Source of the DNA: Rhabditophanes sp. KR3021
Lineage: Eukaryota > Nematoda > Chromadorea > Rhabditida > Alloionematidae
DNA length: 64,000 bases
Reading direction: 5' to 3'
NCBI GenBank assembly: GCA_963281155.1
Contig: CAUJLY010000006.1
Coordinates: 10,664,001-10,728,000, forward strand
The notes beneath the pieces were generated by a model that saw only the letters and a program-made list of their open reading frames with translations, was not told where the DNA came from and searched no databases. Each line of letters starts with the position of its first letter. Positions within the stretch are counted from its first letter, which is position 1. A program made the position numbers and the translations under genes. Of the stretch, positions 49,616-62,311 are shown one piece after another.

Positions 49616-50381
49616 ATACATTCATTTTGAATAAAAATATCTTATTTCTTACGATGAAATAAAAATCATATATAACATCTTTTCAATATTTGTCACCACC
49701 ATCTATATCCGATTGATCCTTATATTGAATACTGTTCAATTGTTTACCAACATTATATATTTCAGGACTTATTCCCTGGACAATTGTGTTTATATAATTG
49801 CTTATGCAACTGATCTTTTTTATTTCAAAATGTTTAATATAGTAAAAAGCATTTCTTAATTTAATGAATACAACAATATTTAAAACACAATTAATTATTA
49901 GCAATCAAAAATATATATCTTGTTTATACAATTCAGAAACAAAACTATTATATGACTCGATACATTAATTTTTAACCTACCACATTAAATGCTAGAGATA
50001 GGGATTCTTTAGAGTATATATGTGTGTCGTCAGCATTTTCGGACAAAATAAGTATTATAAAAAATGCTCGAAGTTATTTGTTTACACACTAATTTAGAAC
50101 TATTAGAAATTGTTTTTGGTTGGATGTGCATATGTAACATTTTTAATGTTATGATATACCCACATAAAGAATGTGGCAGGATTTGAGATATCATAAAGTC
50201 AAATTACTTCCATTTGAAAGTAAGATGTGTGTGTGTAATTGCAAATAATTAAAAAATGGTTTAAAAAGTTGTATTATTAAAGAGGAAAACTAGGGTCGGT
50301 TTAACAAGTATTGAGGGACTTTAAAAAAGGGGGTGGGGGCGAGGGTGTTTAATTGGAGAAATGATGTTGCATTCAAAAATT
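49616..50381. other. Convergent 3' spacer of the TWK and SQD-1-like genes
   Basis: Roughly 770 bases between two convergent stop codons, AT-rich. A TWK poly(A) signal AATAAA lies at 49630-49635. The minus ORF 49683-49904 lacks family resemblance. Confidence 0.5.
49630..49635 (+). terminator. Poly(A) signal AATAAA of the TWK gene
   Basis: AATAAA 15 bases after the TWK stop codon; a second copy follows about 35 bases on. Confidence 0.45.
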
Positions 50382-51293
50382 TCATTGAAACTGGGCTTGT
50401 GGAAATCGTTGGAGGTTGTTGTTGCGTCCATTGTTGTAGCCGGTGGGATCGTAGGTAGGTCCGGCAGCTTGTTGATACCCTGGGTAAGTGGCTCCATTTT
50501 GGGAGTAGACGGCTGGGTATGCGTTCCAATTTTCTTGTTGACTCCATCCATTTGGGCCATTTGGAGCTGGCATGGCGGCGTACATGTTGCTCCAGCCGTT
50601 GTTTTGGAAGGCCCAGTTGGCTGGGTTGGGGTTGATTGGGTAGCCATTTCTTTGTTGGTACATTCCTCCTCGGATGGCAGGCATGACGCGTGGATTGTTC
50701 AAGAATCTTTTGCCTTGGGGGACAGCCTTCTTGACATCACAATCACGATTCCCGAACGTTTGCTTTGGTTGTTGAGCGGCACGGTCGGCGGCATTTTCTT
50801 CCTCAAAGACGATGAAAGCAAAGTTTTTGTGGGCCTTGGTTCCTTTGTCGTAAGGCCACTCGATGTCTTCGACCTTTCCAAACTCTTCAAAGTGGGTACG
50901 AAGTTGGTCCTCAGGAAAGTCTGCTGGAAGTCCGCCAACAAAAACTTTCTTGTTTTCTCTAGATTTGGCTGGCTTGACTTCGATTTGCTTGTCCTTGATG
51001 GATTGAACGCGTTCACGGAGAGCATTTTCGCACCCATCAGATTCGGCAAACTCAACAAAAGCAAAGCCTCTTGATCTTTGAGTCAAGCGATCATACTTGA
51101 CTTGGGCCAAATTAACCTTCCCGAACTTTTCAAAGAAAGCACTAAGGTCTTCATCTGTAATTTCATAGGGAATGCCACCAACAAAAATCTTCTTGTCTTC
51201 ATTTCCTTTAGAATGAATAGGATGTTGGGGTTGAGGGAGGTTTCCGTTGGATTCAGGCGAAATATTAATGTTGTTTTTGATGCTGTCACTCAT
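50382..51293 (-). CDS. sqd-1: Two-RRM hnRNP A/B (Squid-like) RNA-binding protein
   Basis: A single-exon ORF of 303 residues. RRM1 has RNP2 IFVGGI (36-41) and RNP1 RGFAFVEF (75-82). RRM2 has VFVGGL (117-122) and KNFAFIVF (156-163), with the VKKAVPQGKRF linker after it. The C-terminal third is rich in Asn, Gly, Gln, Pro and Tyr (repeats of NGW, PNGPNGW, YPGYQQAAG), a prion-like low-complexity tail. The architecture fits the Squid/hnRNP D-AB family, which binds mRNAs for localisation and translational control. There is no intron. GC content is distinctly higher than the flanking DNA, consistent with high expression (inference). Overlapping ORFs on the plus strand are shadows. Confidence 0.93.
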   Translation of the reverse strand: MSDSIKNNINISPESNGNLPQPQHPIHSKGNEDKKIFVGGIPYEITDEDLSAFFEKFGKVNLAQVKYDRLTQRSRGFAFVEFAESDGCENALRERVQSIKDKQIEVKPAKSRENKKVFVGGLPADFPEDQLRTHFEEFGKVEDIEWPYDKGTKAHKNFAFIVFEEENAADRAAQQPKQTFGNRDCDVKKAVPQGKRFLNNPRVMPAIRGGMYQQRNGYPINPNPANWAFQNNGWSNMYAAMPAPNGPNGWSQQENWNAYPAVYSQNGATYPGYQQAAGPTYDPTGYNNGRNNNLQRFPQAQFQ

Positions 51294-54200
51294 TTTTACA
51301 ATAATTGATTTTAATTTAAATAAGAGAATCAGAAAAGATTAGCAATTACAAAATTTTTGACTTTAAATAGAAGTTAAATTACTTGATAATAGAAAATTAT
51401 ACAAAACGGTTATTCTATCTAAAAAAAGTACCCTGCAAATAAAAAAATTAATAAATATTTGTAAAGAGAAGTTGGACGGAACAATAAATTATACTAAAGT
51501 GGATGGTTTTAAACATCCAAAAACAGTTCCATTTAATACGAACAAAAAAAGAATGGCTGTTAATTGATAGGAATTATTAATTGAATTTAAACGGGCAACG
51601 GACTGATCACCGCTTTAATAAATGACCTTTTGAATTTAAAATATTTGGAATTATTTGGGAAACTACAGAACCCTATCACTTCCTGCCGCGACCAAAACGT
51701 GGCTACATAAACATGATTATGAGAAAAAAGAATAAATTAGATAATCAAATTGTTTAAATAAAACAGCTGAATCAAAGTACGAGAGGGTCCTTTTGCCGTA
51801 CTGAATCAGTGAAATGAACAAAAAAGACAACGTGTAATTGGTAATCAATGTCTTCCCTTCCACTTGAATGCGGAATAGGAGTAGTATCAGTGAGCATTGA
51901 ATTGAATTATTGTTGACATTGCAATGATGAGGAGGAATAAAAGCGCATAGGATGTAGGTAACGTAATTGTCAAAGGAATCTCATAAATATTTAATACATG
52001 TAAATTCGGAAAACTATTTTAAGTACTACGATGGACAAAAAAGAACACACAATGCTCATTAAAGAATAACGAATAATAAATAAAGAATAAAGGGATTTAG
52101 TTTGTTTAGGATATTGTTTAATTTGTAAATCAACAAACAATTTATTCAACAATTTAAGCGACCGTCAACAACCTGACAAACTTTAATAATGCTGAATAAG
52201 CTAATAAATGTTCTTGTTATGTTGTGATGGTGTATTGATCAAGTTTGATGGGATGAAAAGGTTTACCCCATTCTAATTAATGAGATCATAACGCCTTTTT
52301 AGAGATGCCATAGAAAGAAAGTGCAGGATGGGGTAAAATGAATGTAGATTGTGCAATGAACGGAATCACACAATATACACATGTATATAATAGATTATGC
52401 CATCTATGCAATCTACACAATACCCATTCTGTAAGCTCTCTCTGTATCTCTTCCAAAGCAAATGATTTTACCAAATCAAGACATCCCAAATGAGCAAACA
52501 TATAGCATGTCTATAGACATATCGCCATCACTGGAGCTTGGTTGTATAAGTATGTGATTGACATATGCCAAACGCGGGAATGTACATTATACATCAAGAA
52601 TAACTCGCGATGTAGTAATTATTGGTAGTTGTATGGTCGTCGCCTTAACCAACCATCTACATCTTATTGTGCATTAACAATATCAAAAAGTGACTCAAGT
52701 CAGGAAACGGTAAATGAATGTTGGCGGCCAATAACATATCCAATAAAACAACACAAAATAGTATATATATCTAGCTCACCTAAACATATCCAGGCTTAAC
52801 AAAACATAATACATAAATTGAAAAAATGTAATATTACTTTTATAACATCCAAAAATGAAATAAAATATTATTTTGTTGACTTATTTTAGTAGAAATAAGG
52901 GAAGCTTGCCAAAAGACAAAATGGTAAATATTTTTTGGCCGAACATATTATCATTGAGGAAACATTTGAATAATAAAAGTAGTGTGTAAGTAGTATGTGT
53001 GGCAATTTATAAAAGGATTATGGGTAAAAATGCTGCTTTTAAATGGTTATTAATGTTGAATAAAGTTTGGTAGAGCATCGGTAATGTGACAATTGAAAAG
53101 TATGCAACAATAAATTTACATAGGTAATCTCGTTTGAGGATCAATTTGGTAAAAAGTTATTTTAATGTTACGTTTGATGGTAAATAAATGAATGTTATCA
53201 AAGTTAGCCTGACAAACTTAAAAAATAAATAATAATTGGAGTGAATTATACAATAGTGGAGAATAATATGTGATAACAAAAGACAATGAGGGAAGATAAT
53301 ATCATTAAAGGGAATCTTTTTTATTGATGATCAATACAAAGAATTTGCAAACCCATGGTAAGACAATGGACTTTAAGCAAAGATGGAAGGAAAGTTTGGA
53401 AATGGTGAAACTATTAAATAAATGATTAGTTTTGGATGGATGTTTAAAAAGACCTTTCTTGTTTTCGTCAAGAAAAAATGCGTCTCTTTCTCTCTCTTTT
53501 TGCCGGTCGTTCATCTACTTTTTTGACCAAATTTTTGGCCTTTAAACGAGGGCGCAAACATAGAAAAATGAAAATGTATAGTCATCAATTGAACTGTGTT
53601 AATTTGAAAATATGTTTGTGCAAAAGAACGATGGCGGGTTAGTGTGGGCCTCTTATCTATCTGCCATTTTTCCAAAATTGAGGGTATATGGGGATATAAA
53701 CAACTCAAAACTATTGTTGGCAATTGAAAGAGGATGTTAAAGCGAGTAAAGTGTTAATAGCTTTTTGGTTGATCATTATTTTGGAGTAGCAGTATAATAT
53801 TTCTTGACACCTAAATGTTTCCCTCATTACAAACATTTTTTCTACAAAAACAAAGGCATTAGGCGAAATTGGATGGATTGTCTATTTATTTTATGGACGC
53901 ATTTAAAATTGCTTTATAAATAAACTTGAAAACACATCAATCTTTGATATGATGTTTGGAAAGACTCTTAAAAATAGCCTTAAAAATAATAGTTTATCCA
54001 CTCCAAAAGAGTCAAATTATACGCAAATGGTACAACAATTTACAAGATAGTTTAGGAATGTAAGATTGTATTTAGTCAAAGATGCAAATTGTAAATGAAC
54101 TTTCTTTTTGTTTAATTTTTTAAATAAAGTATCTTGTTTATGCTTAAAATGGAAAATGTTATTTGCATTTTTAGATGTTAATGTATGGGCAACATGATAC

Positions 54201-56670
54201 ACTTAAAGTGTGCCTTTTAATTAGACTCTAATTTGCAAATCACTTTAATAATCTGCAAAATACTTGCCTTACTACTATGACAGTAATAATAGTATAATGA
54301 ACAGTCATTCATTAAATGGATCAATATCTACACTTGTTGCTAGATAGGAAAAGGAATACATTAAAAATGATATAAATATAATGAAAAATTTGATAAAAAT
54401 TGATGAGTTGAAAGGATATCTCACATTTCTTTATAATCGTTATCTCTACAGCGATATCTTATATATATCGCTTTTTGAAAAGCTTTTAAGCTAAAATCTT
54501 TAAAAAATCAGTGTGCGTAAAAGTAAAAGGAAACATCTTTCATTACCGATGACGATTTGTAAAATTTAATTGTAATTATTGAAGCAGTTTTATTATTTTT
54601 GAAGAAATGGAAAAAATGGAGGTTTAGAATGGTAAACAAATAATCATAAATAAGATACAAAGCATTTAAATAAATCAGTCAGATCAGGAAAAATGTATAT
54701 GTGTTTGCACAATTGTATGTATTATAATGTCACTTTTGCGTCGTTCATCGAAAACTGTAATAACTTTTTTTATTAATATGGGTCAATATGATGTCGAATC
54801 TCGTTTGTTGTTGTGTGTTTTGTTCGAAAGTGACATTTAATGATTTTTTAGTATTCATTTTATTCAACCTCTGCATAAACATTTTCTTGATCACCATACA
54901 AAATATGAAAGTAGTAGTCAAAAATGCTTCCCCAAAATTATTGTTTTGAGTGGGAATAAGCTATTATAAAACAATTAAATTGGCCATCTAAATATTTGTA
55001 TGACATCAAATTTAAAATTACGAATGGATGTTTATTAACAATTGCAAAGTCTATTATTTTTGACTGCATTCGAAAGTTAGACAAACATTGAATACAGTTG
55101 CAGATAATTGTATAAAAATTAAAAAAACATTGCATAAAAGTTGAATGAAAATTATATAAAAGTTGAATAACAATTGGATATTTTGCAAATATTCAAAAAG
55201 TTGAAGTAAGATCATGGGCTGATTAAACGTTTATATGAATAATTGTATGATTGAGAGGAAGAATAAGCAATTGTTGTAAATAATTCTTTTATCAAGCATC
55301 GCAAATAACCTTTCTTAAAAATAGATGTACTTTAACAAAAAAGTTTAAATCTTTACTAAGATCAGAAACTATTAGTATTAAAATTAGTTGTCCACGTCTG
55401 TTTTTTGTTCCTTTTTTGTATTATGATGATAAGAAAGATGAAAATGGTTTTAAACATACATGCTTTTAATTGATGGCTTTATGACTTTTCTGAGAAGAGC
55501 CATGCTATATTTCATTTTATATAGCTCCAACTATTCATTCATCTTAAAGTACTAATACATACGTAAAGGTGATTATGGTGTCCAAATGTATATAAAACAT
55601 TTTAAACAATTTGAATAATTGTTACATTTCGGACAGTTTTAATAAATTCTACAACTGTCATTACTTTTATTGGCACAATAAAAATCACCTGTCATCATAA
55701 AGGTTATGTAGTTACATTTTAAATCATCACTAATACTTAATTCATCAAATCCCAAGGTTAATTGTTTCTCATTATTTGGGTATTGCTTGTCATCTGCCAC
55801 CTTATTTATCACCATCTCAATGCTAACTTTTTAGAGAAATATAGTAATTTAGTTATGAATTAAACATTTTATTTCTATCATTATTAGGTATGATCATAAA
55901 TTGGGTAGCTTTTAAAATTGCAACCTCTATTTGAGTTGGTTAATTTATTTACATTTTTACGTCAAAATAGTGTATGTTCGACTTTTGTTTGTTGCATGAT
56001 ATGGAAGAGAAACTTTTAATAATATTTAAGCTATTTTTAATAAGGACTACCTTTTTTTCAAGGTGGAGTGTTTGTTTGTTAAAATATCATTTTTTAATCC
56101 TACGGCATAAATGAATTCCAAATGAGCTTCAAGATTAATATAAATACCTTCAAATATCAACTTACAATCATAAACAAAACTTTTTTTAACCAAGTAAACA
56201 ATTTGAGATCACTTGTTAGAGCTTAATTTATCGTATTAATTGTAAAAGTGATATTTGTTGTGTTTGCAACATTTATTAACAAATCACAGTTAACTTATGT
56301 AACAACCAACCATATTTTTAAAATATTTAACCTCCATCAAAGTATCTATAATATTTAAAAATTAATCAATTCATTGAATGTTTACTTTCCAACTAGACAA
56401 CTTGTCTCTTACTAAATTATCTTTTGCACCTTATCAACACATCCAAATGTATGTGATGTGTTCGGTGATGCTTCATTGCCAATTTAATACAATTGAGAAA
56501 AGAGTTGTTGGCAAGTATTGGCTTAGTTGCAAACTGCTTTAGTAATTATTATATTGCCCAGTTTCGATGTATATTTTTATACCAGTGAGATGTCAAATGA
56601 TTTATATTAGTATAGTATAATTAAGTACAGCTAATAAAATAGTTTATCTAGTGATTTTGTTTGTGTGTAA
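51294..56670. other. Longest gene-poor stretch, 5.4 kb
   Basis: AT-rich and C-poor on the plus strand over much of its length. It includes the upstream region of sqd-1. Two GC-richer islands, about 51660-51720 and 53460-53660, read as possible minus-strand coding patches but show no family motif and no convincing splice-linked gene model. A short hairpin lies at 54450-54472. No tRNA or transposon seen. Confidence 0.45.
54450..54472. other. Perfect 8-bp hairpin followed by a T run
   Basis: AGCGATAT and ATATCGCT form an inverted repeat around a 7-nt loop, followed by TTTT. It is visible in the sequence. No gene is attached to it, so it may be chance in AT-rich DNA. Confidence 0.25.
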
Positions 56671-57232
56671 AGTGTGTTATACCTCACTTATATCAAAGGT
56701 TCAAAGTTCCTAAAAAGAAATGGGCCCTTAGCATTAAGAGACTACTTTCCAATTATTGCTGCCCACTGGAATCGAGCTGTTTGGGGTAGGGGTAAGGGCA
56801 ATTGATAAGACTTGGTTTCCATGGCAAGGTACGGCTATTGTTTATGAAATGTTGTATTCTTATAAAAAATTAGCTTGAGTTTCCTTTCCTTTTCATTTTA
56901 TTTAATTTTCGTTCTGTTTAAAATAAAGACGTGTTTATTAAATTGTAAATATTTCACATCAATCCGTTATCACTAGGGACACTTTTTGCTGAATTATTAA
57001 ATATCTGTCTGTAAGTAAATAAAGTGAAGTAATTTGCACCCCATGATTTTACCAAAAATAAATGCATTAATTTGCTTTTTTATCTAAATTCTTTTTCTTA
57101 AGATAAGATTAGCATAGTTTGAAGATCTAAATGGAACAATACCATGCGAAGAAAACTAATTTTAATCATTCTTATAACTAATTTTTAACAGTGCAGTTGT
57201 TATTGATGTTTCTTCGGTCGGTCATAAAGTAA
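56671..57232 (+). CDS. Possible small two-exon gene of unknown function
   Basis: A GC-richer island holds a short open frame (56671-56791) that reads FLKRNGPLALRDYFPIIAAH then WNRAVWGR, unusually protein-like for this intergenic DNA. It ends at a strong GTAAGG donor. A TTTTTAACAG acceptor at 57191 is in matching phase and opens a short terminal exon (57192-57232) ending VQLLLMFLRSVIK before a TAA. No ATG is visible in frame, so a further upstream exon would be needed. I do not recognise the family. The minus strand of the same island is also open for about 34 codons, so the strand is not certain. Confidence 0.3.
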
Positions 57233-57293
57233 TGGTAGTTTATTTATAGTATAATAAATCTAACTACATACTAACTTGAGGAGTTTTTAAAGT

Positions 57294-59076
57294 ATGGAGA
57301 AATCGCCATTAGCGACTCAAATGAAGGGTATGATTATTTTTGATTTAAAGTTTAATAAACTCAACTTTAGCCATAAGTCCTCACCAGCCAAGAGTAGATG
57401 TTTTGTGGGCCCCAAAGACGAGGCGACTTCGTATCGCATTGTTATTAGGACTAGCTCTAGCTATAGAAGGATTGATGCGTAGTAACATAAACATGGCTAT
57501 GATTTGCATGGTGAAGCACAACCCACCCCCGATCCCTATCGCACCCCCAACAAACTCAACGACTGGCGCAGAACCAAAGTGCACCTACGACAATGGTAAC
57601 GTGACAGCAAGAAGCTATGTAAGTTGTTTCATTGACTTGACATAATTCATTTTACTTAGAAGGGACAATTTGAATGGACTGGATCTCAGCAAAGTTATAT
57701 ATTCACTGCATTTTATTTTGGGGGATTGATTAGTGTGATTCCGGGAGCTTATCTTTGTACAAAGTACGGTTCAAAAAAAGTTGTGTTTTGGGGTGCAATT
57801 TTAAATGTATTAGGGACATTTTTGACACCCTCTACTGCTATATATTTTGGGCCGTATGCAGTAATTGGAATCCGAGTTATGATGGGATTGGGGCAAGGCA
57901 TATTGGTGCCTTGTATGAATGTCTTGATAGCCGATTGGTTTCCGGTGAATGAAAAAAGCATGGCTGTTGCCATTGCTACTACTGGAAACCAAATATCAGT
58001 AATAACGGCGTTGTTTCTAACTGCCGAACTTTGCCAATTCCAATTATTTGGAGGGTGGAAAGCTGCTTTTTACGTTTACGCAATCGTTGGCTCGTTTTTC
58101 TGTATGTTATGGTGGATATTTATCATCGACAGTCCCGAAAAAGATAAACACATCACTGAGGCTGAACTGCACTTCATAAACACTCACAAACCTCGAACGG
58201 ATAACGGCCATCGTAAAGATGCAGTAAGTTGATTAATGTCAGCATTTTAAATGATTCTTCTTAAATAGGTAGTTCCCTGGAAAAGAATTCTTAGTTCTGG
58301 ACCAGTACTGGCTGCAGCACTCAACTCATTTGCTCAAAATTTTTTCAACGTCGGCCTTGTCACTTACATTCCTCAGTATTATAGAACAGTATTAAGAGCA
58401 AATCTTTCATCAAACGGTATTATGAGTGCGCTTCCCTTTATTATCCAACTTGTGACCAAGATTGGGTGTGCAACGTCGGCAGATTATTTAAAAAGAAACA
58501 AAATGTATAGCAATACATCTGTTGTTAAGATGTATAATTTGGTTGGTTCTATTGGTGGAGCCATTTGCATCTTATGCGTTACAGTCTTTGATTGCGATCA
58601 CAAATTTATGGCTGTTGGGTTGATTATTAGTTCGGTAGGAATTTCGTCTGGCTATATTCCTGGTTATAATACGAGTATCGTTTGTATTGCACCTTTTTAC
58701 ACAGCATCTGTTGGTTCTTATTGCCGTGTTTGGGCTCAAGTTGCTTCTGTGTTGGCTCCTTTCACAATAGGAATTTTAGTCAAAAGCGTAAGTGTAATTG
58801 ACAAGCTAATAGAAATGATTTAAACTATTTTAGGGTAATCCATCAGACTGGAACACAGTCTTTTATATACTAAGTTTTATCATGATGGTATGTGGAATAC
58901 ATTTCCAGTGTTATGGATCATCATCTCCTCAAGGCTGGGCAAAAGTTCAGGAAAGTGAAGAAAAAAATGAGGCCATCTGCTTGGGAATGTCGGCGCCAAT
59001 CGTGGAAAAAGAAGGTTCGGAAGTGGGTGAAGATAGGACGGAATTAATAATTAATGATGAGATGAGAAAACTTTAA
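57294..59076 (+). CDS. SLC17-family anion/phosphate transporter (MFS)
   Basis: Five exons, 57294-57327, 57371-57618, 57660-58223, 58269-58787 and 58834-59076, join in phase to 535 residues. After a short N terminus come TM1 (RLRIALLLGLALAIEGLMRSN) with NMAMICM, a Pro/Asn-rich luminal loop containing glycosylation sites, and FEWTGSQQSYIFTAFYFGGL. The block VIPGAYLCTKYGSKKV includes MFS motif A. RVMMGLGQGILVPCMN and the DWFPVNEKSMAVAI segment are diagnostic of SLC17 (sialin/VGLUT/NaPi type), and WWIFIIDSPEKDKHIT follows. The second half shows WKRILSS and SGYIPGYNT. The C terminus is hydrophilic and acidic. Substrate is not predictable beyond an organic or inorganic anion. Introns are 41-46 nt. 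AATAAA lies at 59145-59150. Confidence 0.93.
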
Positions 59077-59144
59077 AATATTATATATATTTATTTACGT
59101 GTAACAACTAAAATGCAATGTGAAATTATAATATGACTTGTCTA

Positions 59145-59150
59145 AATAAA
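59145..59150 (+). terminator. Poly(A) signal AATAAA of the SLC17 gene
   Basis: AATAAA about 70 bases after the transporter stop and 14 bases before the stop of the convergent doublecortin gene. The two 3' UTRs must therefore overlap or nearly so. Confidence 0.5.
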
Positions 59151-59163
59151 GTTCTTGATTAAT

Positions 59164-60206
59164 TTAAAATATTAAAGGCAAACCACAGCCGGCAACTAGT
59201 TTTTGGGGGGCAGTATTATTATTTTGCATAGATTGTGGTAATAATTGGTGTGATAATTGGAAGTTTGTTTTATTGCTTTCATTATTGTTTGTTAAGGTTT
59301 GAAATGTTTCATCATCCTCCTCCAAGGAGGCAAGTAGTAGTTTTGGTACGATTTCAATAGATGTTTCAGATATGTTTGGTAATTTAATTGCCTTACTATC
59401 TTGGTCCAGCGATTCAACTTCAAAACAAGAATCAGTTGTGGCAGGGCGTTGATGGTGTAACGTTTTTGGAAGTTGAATTTCAATTGATGGGAGGGAAGAT
59501 AAGTTAAATTTTTCCAGTGACGAAATGAGTGGAATATTTTTATTATTTGTGAGGAGTTGTTGTTTATAAGTTTTAGACAAGTTGGGTCCACTACTACAAA
59601 ATTGTTTGGTCTTCCGCTTATTTAAATTTATTGATGAATCGTTTGAATTTTGATAGTTATTATGGGAGGAAGCTCTGGGCATATACCTCTTAGGAGTGGG
59701 GTGCTTTTTATTGAATTGATCAAAAGACGATATTGGAGGAAAGTGTGTTTTAAAATTTTGCTGATGTTTGATTCTCTTTTCGTATAAATCCCAGTCAAAG
59801 GAAGGAATTTTGTTGACATCTGCTTTGTCTGAACACAAATATCTTCCATTATTTTGTAATTGTTCAATGTCTGTGATGAGAGTTTTGTCTTCGGCTGACA
59901 CGAGCTTCCTAGCCCCATAATTTAGGGTTGGAATGCGAGCAGTAATTTCATCAAATAATGCATCAATAGAACGATATCGTTTTGAACAGACGTTGACCCG
60001 GATAGGAGGAAGAAAGTATTCACCGGCTGAAATGCAAGGGTAAAAGTATAAAAAAGTATTGTGAAATGAAAGAAGCGTGTGTTAAATTTACCTGCAAATA
60101 CTTTGATGGTCTTAGCTTGATGGTCATCTACAGTGCATGGCTTCTTTGTGTAGGATGCAGATAGATTAGAGGATGTTTTGGCAAGTTCTAGCTCACGCTT
60201 AATCAT
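59164..60206 (-). CDS. Doublecortin-domain protein
   Basis: Exons 60092-60206 and 59164-60026, separated by a 65-nt intron, give 325 residues. One DCX domain spans about residues 31-110. Its core reads KTIKVFAGEYFLPPIRVNV, then RYRSIDALFDEIT, NYGARKLVSAEDKTLITDIE, and QLQNNGRYLCS. DCX domains bind the groove between microtubule protofilaments. The rest of the protein is Ser/Asn/Gln-rich, predicted disordered, with no kinase domain, so it is not a ZYG-8/DCLK kinase. The FDWDLYEKR segment after the domain may be a short conserved linker. The specific nematode orthologue is not assigned. Confidence 0.88.
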
Positions 60207-62311
60207 GATGGCAAAATAAAATTGGGGAAATAGTTCTTACAAAGTAGTGTTTATATTTGTAAATCTGAAATAAACAAGTATATTAGATGACAGACAAAAG
60301 AGCGGGGAAAAGTGGACATTAATCGGTGGTTAAAGTGTAAGCTATTATTTTTGTGATTATAGGGCTAAAGTAGAGTTTTGGTAGCTGAATCCTTTAAAGT
60401 CGAACAAAAAGAATATAATAATAAAATATTGGAAATAGCCCTCTAATTTTGTATTATAACATATGACATGAATAGAATGAAATAAAAGAGAAGTGTTGAA
60501 AGGATTAACAAAAGTGGGGGTACATAGATATATTAAAGCATTTTTACACTCACTACTAATATATTAATAGTGTAAAAAATAACCACAACCAAATGAACAG
60601 TCAAATATTTGTGAAACTTCTTAAAATAAACGATTCAGTATAGGATATAATTTGTGAATTGGGATGATAACAAATATGTTTACACGCCTAGATTTGTAGT
60701 AAAATAATAGTCTCTTCATTTGAATGATCATCATAAAAGTCTTGAAAATATATGAATAAAATAAAGGTAATGCAGTGAGTTGTAAATAATGAATAAGCAT
60801 TCTTTTATTAATTAAAAAATAAATGTTTCGAAGTGTAATTAGAATGCGTAGATAGTAAATATAATTAAATAATTAAGTTGTGTCATTGATTCAGGTTTTG
60901 ACGTTAAAGAATGTATATGTTACAGGATGTATTTTGATTTCATTATGTACATTATGAAATTATTATAATTCATATTTCGCTTTAATAAATAGTAAGATGC
61001 TACACTCGAATCAACATGTGATTTGAGTTATTGTAAATATTAAAAATATTGTAAATGGATTGAAGATTCCTAGTCATTTTGTGCTGCAGGTTTTTTTATG
61101 TTTCAATAAATTGAAATAGGTAATAAAGTAAGTTATAATAAAAAGTGTTATTTTAAATTTTTATTACACGAAGTTAGACAATTTAAAGTAAATATTTAAA
61201 CTGCTTGTCAAAAATTGAATATTACAGCAGTTGATTAAACATTTAAAACATTTGTATAAATGAATGCAGTATTTGTTTACCGAACGAAGTTAGGATTCAT
61301 GTGGTGTCACTTTTAGATGATACGAGAAAATGATAAATAAAAAATGTCTCAAATGTGTAAGTGAATATGATATCACACTACAAAACATTTAAAACCTAAC
61401 CAAGCCCGTAAATGTATTTGGGATTGAATGAGCATCTTGATTCTTTGGAAAAGCATTATAACAAATGTTGAGTCAATGAATGACAGTAGTTACATTTTAA
61501 TAGTGTAAATTGTACCTGCAGGAAATGAATGTTTGATTATGTAATGTAAAGCATCTTATATAATTAATCTGGAGTCCGTGTTTACTTAGTTGATCTGCAA
61601 GGTGCATGGGAATATTGTCTAAAAATAGGCAGAAGTGAAAAAGATGTAAATATGTATAAAAACAAGTGAAAAGAAAATACGTTTTGCGGCACAACCAATT
61701 AAGAAGATAAATATTTTGTTTGTTGGGTAAGATAAAATGGTATTTGTTAACGTGTTCGTTGTATTCGTGGGATATAGACGTAATCACTATTTTTAATCTG
61801 TGGTTGTAATTTGACGTTTATATACTACATTCAATTTATTGTAATTTGGATGTCTTTGGCAATTGAAGATTATGATTGTTTAATCTTGTAACATATTAAA
61901 AAATTCATTAACATAAATTGTAGAATTTAAAATAATAAGCTTTTGTCGGAAAAGATTAAAAATTATAATAAAATACTATAAAATGACGTAGCATTTGACT
62001 TAGCTTTACATATAATTAACATATACTTATGATCAAGTTTAATAGGATTTAAAGCTTATGTAAACGATTTTAAACTATATTATAAAAAGATTAAATGATG
62101 GGATCAGCGAAAGTAAGAATAATTTGATGAAAATGTAAAAATGTCAACAAGATTGTATTTGAATAACTGAACAATATAGGTTTCTATTTTCCAACCAAAT
62201 TGTGATAATTGAAAATGTGGTTTTGTATGTTTTATTATCATTAAGATGAATGGTTACAATCAAAATGAAGAATGAATCATTTATTGCGATAGAGAGAGTC
62301 ATTTTTTTGAG
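60207..62311. other. Intergenic stretch, 2.1 kb
   Basis: AT-rich and C-poor on the plus strand. A minus-strand frame at 61497-61787 contains an acceptor-like CTATTTTTAG followed by a short open stretch, but no family is recognisable. No RNA gene or repeat seen. Confidence 0.45.

Noticed and set aside
50361..51074. 237-residue plus-strand ORF over sqd-1
   Set aside because: Mirror of the two-RRM gene. The minus strand shows both RNP motifs, so the plus frame is a by-product of its codon use.
51660..51720. GC-rich patch reading PRFGRGRK before a stop on the minus strand
   Set aside because: Resembles the end of an RG-rich protein but is only eight codons with no upstream exon found.
53511..53723. 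70-residue minus-strand ORF and an overlapping Lys/Arg-rich frame
   Set aside because: The basic stretch comes largely from a TC-rich simple sequence. No start, splice or family support.
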